Below are positions 17,827-20,736 of a stretch of 20,736 nucleotides of DNA, one piece after another (position 1 is the stretch's first letter; each line of letters begins with the position of its first letter). Both the position numbers and the translations under genes were made by a program. The DNA lies in the NCBI GenBank assembly GCA_964631125.1, contig CAZVYN010000073.1, forward strand, positions 1 through 20,736, read 5' to 3'. The notes below the pieces were generated by a model that was given only the letters and a program-made list of their open reading frames with translations, was not told the origin of the DNA and searched no databases. This DNA comes from CAZVYN01 sp964631125 (GTDB lineage Bacteria > Eisenbacteria > RBG-16-71-46 > CAIMUX01).

Positions 17827-19242
17827 ATGACGACCGCCACGCCGCCGGCCAGGAGACCCGACCTCGAGAGTCTCTACACGATCAATCCCGACGGCTCGCG
17901 GAACTTCCTCCATCCGGCCGATGTCCGCGGACGTTGGCAAGTGCGCAAGCAGATCGTCTGGACGATCCTGCTCGTCATCTACGCGGTCCTACCCTGGATC
18001 GAGATCAACGGCATGCCCGCCGTCTTCCTCGACATCCCCGGTCGAGAAGCGTGGCTCTTCGGACTCTCGTTCACGAATCAAGACACCTACCTGCTCTTCT
18101 TCTTGCTCACGGGGATCGGGTTCGCGCTCTTCGTCGCGACGTCGATGTGGGGACGTGTCTGGTGCGGCTTCGCCTGCCCCCAGACGGTGTTCCTCGAGGG
18201 GATCGCGCGACGCCTCGAGCGTTGGATCGAGGGGCCGCGGGAAGTGCGCATCCGTCGCAACCTCGCCGCCTGGACCGCGGGGACGTGGGGGCGGAAGGCG
18301 GCCAAGTGGAGCCTCTTCCTGGCGCTCGCGCTGGCGGTGGCGGTGCTCGTGCTCTCCTACTTCCTGCCTCGCGACCAACGGCTCGAACTGCTGACCGCGG
18401 ATCCCGCCAACCACACGACGGCATTCGCGTGGATGATCGGCCTGACGGCGCTGCTCTTCTTCGACTTCGCCTGGTTCCGCGAGCAGACTTGCGTCGTCGT
18501 CTGTCCCTACGGACGCTTGCAGTCGGCGCTGATCGACGCCGACACGATCGGGATCGGCTACGACCGCGCCAGAGGCGAGCCGCGCGGCAAGGTCGGCGCG
18601 ACGACCGGCGATTGCATCGATTGCGGCCGCTGCGTCGCGGTCTGTCCGACGGGGATCGACATCCGAAACGGCGCACAGATGGAATGCATCGGGTGCGCCA
18701 ACTGCGTCGACGCATGTGACGAGATGATGGCGAAGGTCGATCGTGCGCCGGGACTGATCCGCTACGACTCACAGCGTGGATTCGAGGGGCGTCGGCGCGG
18801 ACTCCTTCGTCCGCGGACCGTCCTCTACGGCCTGCTGCTCCTGGTCGGCGCGAGCGTGTTGACCGTGGCGGCGACGCAGCGCTCCACCTTCGAAGCGCGC
18901 CTGCTCCGTCCGCGCGGATTTCCGTACACCAAACGCGACGATCGATGGAGCAATCTCGTGACGCTGCATCTCCAGAACAAGTCACGGCTGCCGCGCGTCT
19001 TTTCGGTGACGTCGGTGGTGCCCGAGGAAGCCCGCCCGTTCGAGCCCGAGTTCCTCATCCCGACGCCGCGTGTCCCGCTGGGCGCGATGGGTGCGACGGG
19101 TGCGACGGTCGACGCGCAGATTCCCCTCTTCGTCACGGTCGCGACCGAAGACTATCGAGGACCGTTCCCGTTCGAGATCGTCGTGCGGGACTCGGCCAGC
19201 GGAGAGGAGAAGCGAATCGCGATTCGATTCCTGGGGCCGTGA
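17827..19242 (+). CDS. ccoG: cbb3 oxidase maturation iron-sulfur protein CcoG/FixG
   Basis: This inner-membrane protein with polyferredoxin centres is associated with cbb3 assembly and has been linked to reduction of copper. The 471-residue chain shows several helices; the membrane motif CGFACPQTVF with Cys113 and Cys117; two [4Fe-4S] motifs, Cys263/266/269/273 (CIDCGRCVAVCP) and Cys287/290/293/297 (CIGCANCVDAC); a further helix near 340; and a C-terminal Ig-like domain from about 370. I choose ATG 17827 because GAGG ends five bases before it; a GTG at 17821 is the alternative and overlaps that box. It closes the compact cco series, with only seven bases after ccoP. A short GAT repeat (19081-19107) lies in the Ig-like domain. 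Confidence 0.94.
   Translation: MTTATPPARRPDLESLYTINPDGSRNFLHPADVRGRWQVRKQIVWTILLVIYAVLPWIEINGMPAVFLDIPGREAWLFGLSFTNQDTYLLFFLLTGIGFALFVATSMWGRVWCGFACPQTVFLEGIARRLERWIEGPREVRIRRNLAAWTAGTWGRKAAKWSLFLALALAVAVLVLSYFLPRDQRLELLTADPANHTTAFAWMIGLTALLFFDFAWFREQTCVVVCPYGRLQSALIDADTIGIGYDRARGEPRGKVGATTGDCIDCGRCVAVCPTGIDIRNGAQMECIGCANCVDACDEMMAKVDRAPGLIRYDSQRGFEGRRRGLLRPRTVLYGLLLLVGASVLTVAATQRSTFEARLLRPRGFPYTKRDDRWSNLVTLHLQNKSRLPRVFSVTSVVPEEARPFEPEFLIPTPRVPLGAMGATGATVDAQIPLFVTVATEDYRGPFPFEIVVRDSASGEEKRIAIRFLGP
19081..19107 (+). repeat. 9-bp tandem repeat in ccoG
   Basis: GGTGCGACG occurs twice (19090-19098, 19099-19107) after a degenerate copy GGCGCGATG (19081-19089), encoding GAM-GAT-GAT in a loop of the C-terminal domain. 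The period preserves the frame. Confidence 0.7.
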
Positions 19243-19294
19243 ACGGCAGGAGGCTTCGCGTCCCGCCGCGCCCGTCTCGCCACCCCGCAAGTCC

Positions 19295-19348
19295 CTTGTG
19301 AAAAATGGTGCAACTGTTGCCGGCAATAGTTGCACCATTTTTCACAAG
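19295..19348. repeat. 54-bp near-perfect palindrome, copy B
   Basis: The two 21-bp arms (19295-19315, beginning CTTGTGAAAAATGG, and 19328-19348, ending CCATTTTTCACAAG) are exact complements. Between them a G and a T flank the perfect 10-bp palindrome TTGCCGGCAA, so the only mismatch in 54 bases is one G-T pair, which would still wobble-pair in RNA. It lies 52 bases after the ccoG stop and 74 before cydA. It could act as a terminator of the cco transcript, though no T run follows the stem, or be a member of a dispersed palindromic element family. Copy A is at 10676-10729. Confidence 0.95.
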
Positions 19349-19422
19349 CGATCACCTGACCTAATCCCAAACGCCAGCACGAAACGCTCGACCGGCCTGC
19401 TCTCCTCGGCGACTGTCTCCCC

Positions 19423-20736
19423 ATGGAAGATCCCGCCTTCTGGCACCGCGTCCAGTTCGCCTTCACCATCATCTACCACTATCTCTTCCCGCAGCTCACG
19501 ATGGGGCTCGCGCCGTTCCTGGTCTTCTGGAAGTGGCGCGCGCTGCGTGAGCGGCGCAGTCCGCCCACCAACTCGCCCACCAACCCGCCCACCAACCCGC
19601 GCACCGACTCGCCCTACGACCGCGCCGTCCGCTTCTGGGCGCGCATCTTCGGCCTCAACTTCGCGGTTGGCGTCGTCACCGGCTTTCCCATGGAATTCCA
19701 GTTCGGGACCAACTGGTCGCGGTTCTCCGAGTACGCCGGGGGAGTGGTCGGCCAGACACTCGCGATGGAGGGCCTCTTCGCCTTCTTCCTGGAGAGCGCG
19801 TTCATCGGCGCCATGGTCTTCGGGGAGGAACGACTCGGGCCGCGACGGCACTTCATCGCGGTGATCGCCGTCGCGCTCGGAAGCTGGCTCTCGGCCTACT
19901 TCATCCTGACGACGAACGCGTTCCTGCAGCATCCGGTCGGGCACGGCTTCTCGCCCGACGGTTCGCTCCACATCGCCGACCTCGGCGCGTACCTCACGAA
20001 TCCGTGGGCGTTCTACCAGTTCTTGCACAACCAGGCCGCGGCCGTCGTGACCGGATCGTTCGTCGTACTCGCGGTCGGCGCCTACTACGCGCTGCGCGGA
20101 CTCCACGCCGAACAGTCTCGCCTCTTCCTGCGCTGGGGCGGCGCGATCGGCTTGATCGCGAGCGTCCTCGTCGCGTTCCCGACCGGCGACTGGCAGGCCA
20201 AGATGGTGGCCGAACACCAAGAAGTCGCGCTCGCCGCGATGGAGGGACGTTTCGAGAGCGGGCCGATGGCGGAGATCACGATCATCGGGCAACCTAACCT
20301 GGCCGAGCGCCGACTCGACAACGCCATCCGCGTCCCAGGAATCCTGAGCTTCCTCGCTTACGGCACGTTTCACAGTGACGTGCGCGGTCTCGACGCCTTT
20401 CCCGAGGATCTCTGGCCCGACAACATCGAGCTGCTCTACTACTCGTTCCACATCATGGCCGGGCTCGGCACGATGTTCATCCTGCTCCTGAGCTGGGCGG
20501 CGGTGCAGCGTTGGCGCGGCCGATTGGAGACCGATCGCACCCTGCTCTGGGCGCTGATGCTGGCGTTTCCGTTTCCCTACATCGCCAACACGACCGGTTG
20601 GATGACGGCCGAGCTGGGCCGCCAGCCCTGGTTGGTCTACGGCCTCTTCCGGACCTCGCAGGGATACAGTGAAGCGGTCGGCCCGGGCAACGCGCTCTTC
20701 AGTCTGATCGGCTTCACCGGCATCTACTTCGTCCTC
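19423..20736 (+). CDS. cydA: Cytochrome bd ubiquinol oxidase subunit I (partial, 3' end missing)
   Basis: CydA holds the haems and quinol site of the bd-type oxygen reductase, a high-affinity oxidase that does not pump protons. The frame is open for 438 codons from the ATG at 19423 to the window edge with no stop. Family marks are clear: RVQFAFTIIYHYLFPQLTMG with His19 (haem ligand), GFPMEFQFGTNWS, FFLESAFIGAMVFG, the conserved His in FLHNQAAAVVTGSF, the quinol-loop start GDWQAK, a Met in FHIMAGLGTMF, and GRQPW near residue 400. The loop before the membrane is short, suggesting the short Q-loop class. Residues about 48-63 are a PTN-rich insertion in the first loop, coded by a 12-bp repeat. 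cydB is expected just beyond the edge. No strong Shine-Dalgarno is visible. Confidence 0.95.
   Translation, partial: MEDPAFWHRVQFAFTIIYHYLFPQLTMGLAPFLVFWKWRALRERRSPPTNSPTNPPTNPRTDSPYDRAVRFWARIFGLNFAVGVVTGFPMEFQFGTNWSRFSEYAGGVVGQTLAMEGLFAFFLESAFIGAMVFGEERLGPRRHFIAVIAVALGSWLSAYFILTTNAFLQHPVGHGFSPDGSLHIADLGAYLTNPWAFYQFLHNQAAAVVTGSFVVLAVGAYYALRGLHAEQSRLFLRWGGAIGLIASVLVAFPTGDWQAKMVAEHQEVALAAMEGRFESGPMAEITIIGQPNLAERRLDNAIRVPGILSFLAYGTFHSDVRGLDAFPEDLWPDNIELLYYSFHIMAGLGTMFILLLSWAAVQRWRGRLETDRTLLWALMLAFPFPYIANTTGWMTAELGRQPWLVYGLFRTSQGYSEAVGPGNALFSLIGFTGIYFVL
19564..19611 (+). repeat. 12-bp tandem repeat in cydA
   Basis: Four units (CCCACCAACTCG, CCCACCAACCCG twice, CGCACCGACTCG) encode PTNS-PTNP-PTNP-RTDS in the loop after the first helix of CydA, where E. 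coli CydA has no such segment. The period keeps the reading frame. Confidence 0.88.

Overview
The window comes from a GC-rich bacterial genome (roughly two thirds G+C by eye, not computed). The gene content points to an uncultured-type lineage near the FCB/Gemmatimonadota/Eisenbacteria or planctomycete side of the tree; this is inference. The clues are a PEP-CTERM surface protein, a beta-propeller protein with a FlgD-Ig/type IX-like C-terminal tail, a fused CcoN-CcoO oxidase subunit, a mono-haem CcoP and a single-chain glycine decarboxylase. I see no rRNA, tRNA, CRISPR array, transposase, integrase or phage gene.

Left part (1-7.6 kb), general metabolism and exported proteins: purU (formyltetrahydrofolate deformylase, minus strand); a PEP-CTERM protein and an arginine deiminase on the plus strand; a strong hairpin at 3540-3563 that ends the deiminase and faces the convergent minus-strand group; then, on the minus strand, the secreted beta-propeller protein, thioredoxin reductase trxB and an MgtC/DUF4010 membrane protein overlapping the trxB end by 28 nt. 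Opposite the propeller gene, gcvP (7.6-10.5 kb) encodes the fused P-protein of the glycine cleavage system, without gcvT or gcvH beside it.

Right part (10.9-20.7 kb), a respiratory block all on the plus strand: a TauE/SafE (UreH-like) membrane protein with a Cys-rich copper-type motif, then the tightly packed series ccoI (copper-exporting P-type ATPase, TTG start), ccoS, ccoNO (fused), ccoQ, ccoP (one haem c) and ccoG. Genes from ccoI to ccoG overlap or lie within a few bases of each other, so they are probably one transcript that makes, metallates and assembles a cbb3-type oxygen reductase. No ccoH is seen. After a 180-nt gap comes the start of cydA (cytochrome bd subunit I), cut by the window end. 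Two high-affinity terminal oxidases side by side suggest life at low or changing oxygen.

Most interesting signals outside the genes: (1) a 54-bp near-perfect palindrome after ccoG (19295-19348) with a second, partly decayed copy after gcvP (10676-10729), so the pair brackets the whole cbb3 block; (2) a shared 16-bp dyad, TTGATC-N4-GATCAG, in the gaps before the TauE-like gene and before ccoI, a candidate operator; (3) many short tandem repeats, with periods of 6, 9, 12 or 15 bp inside genes but also 7 and 13 bp between genes, as expected if slippage is common and selection keeps the reading frame.
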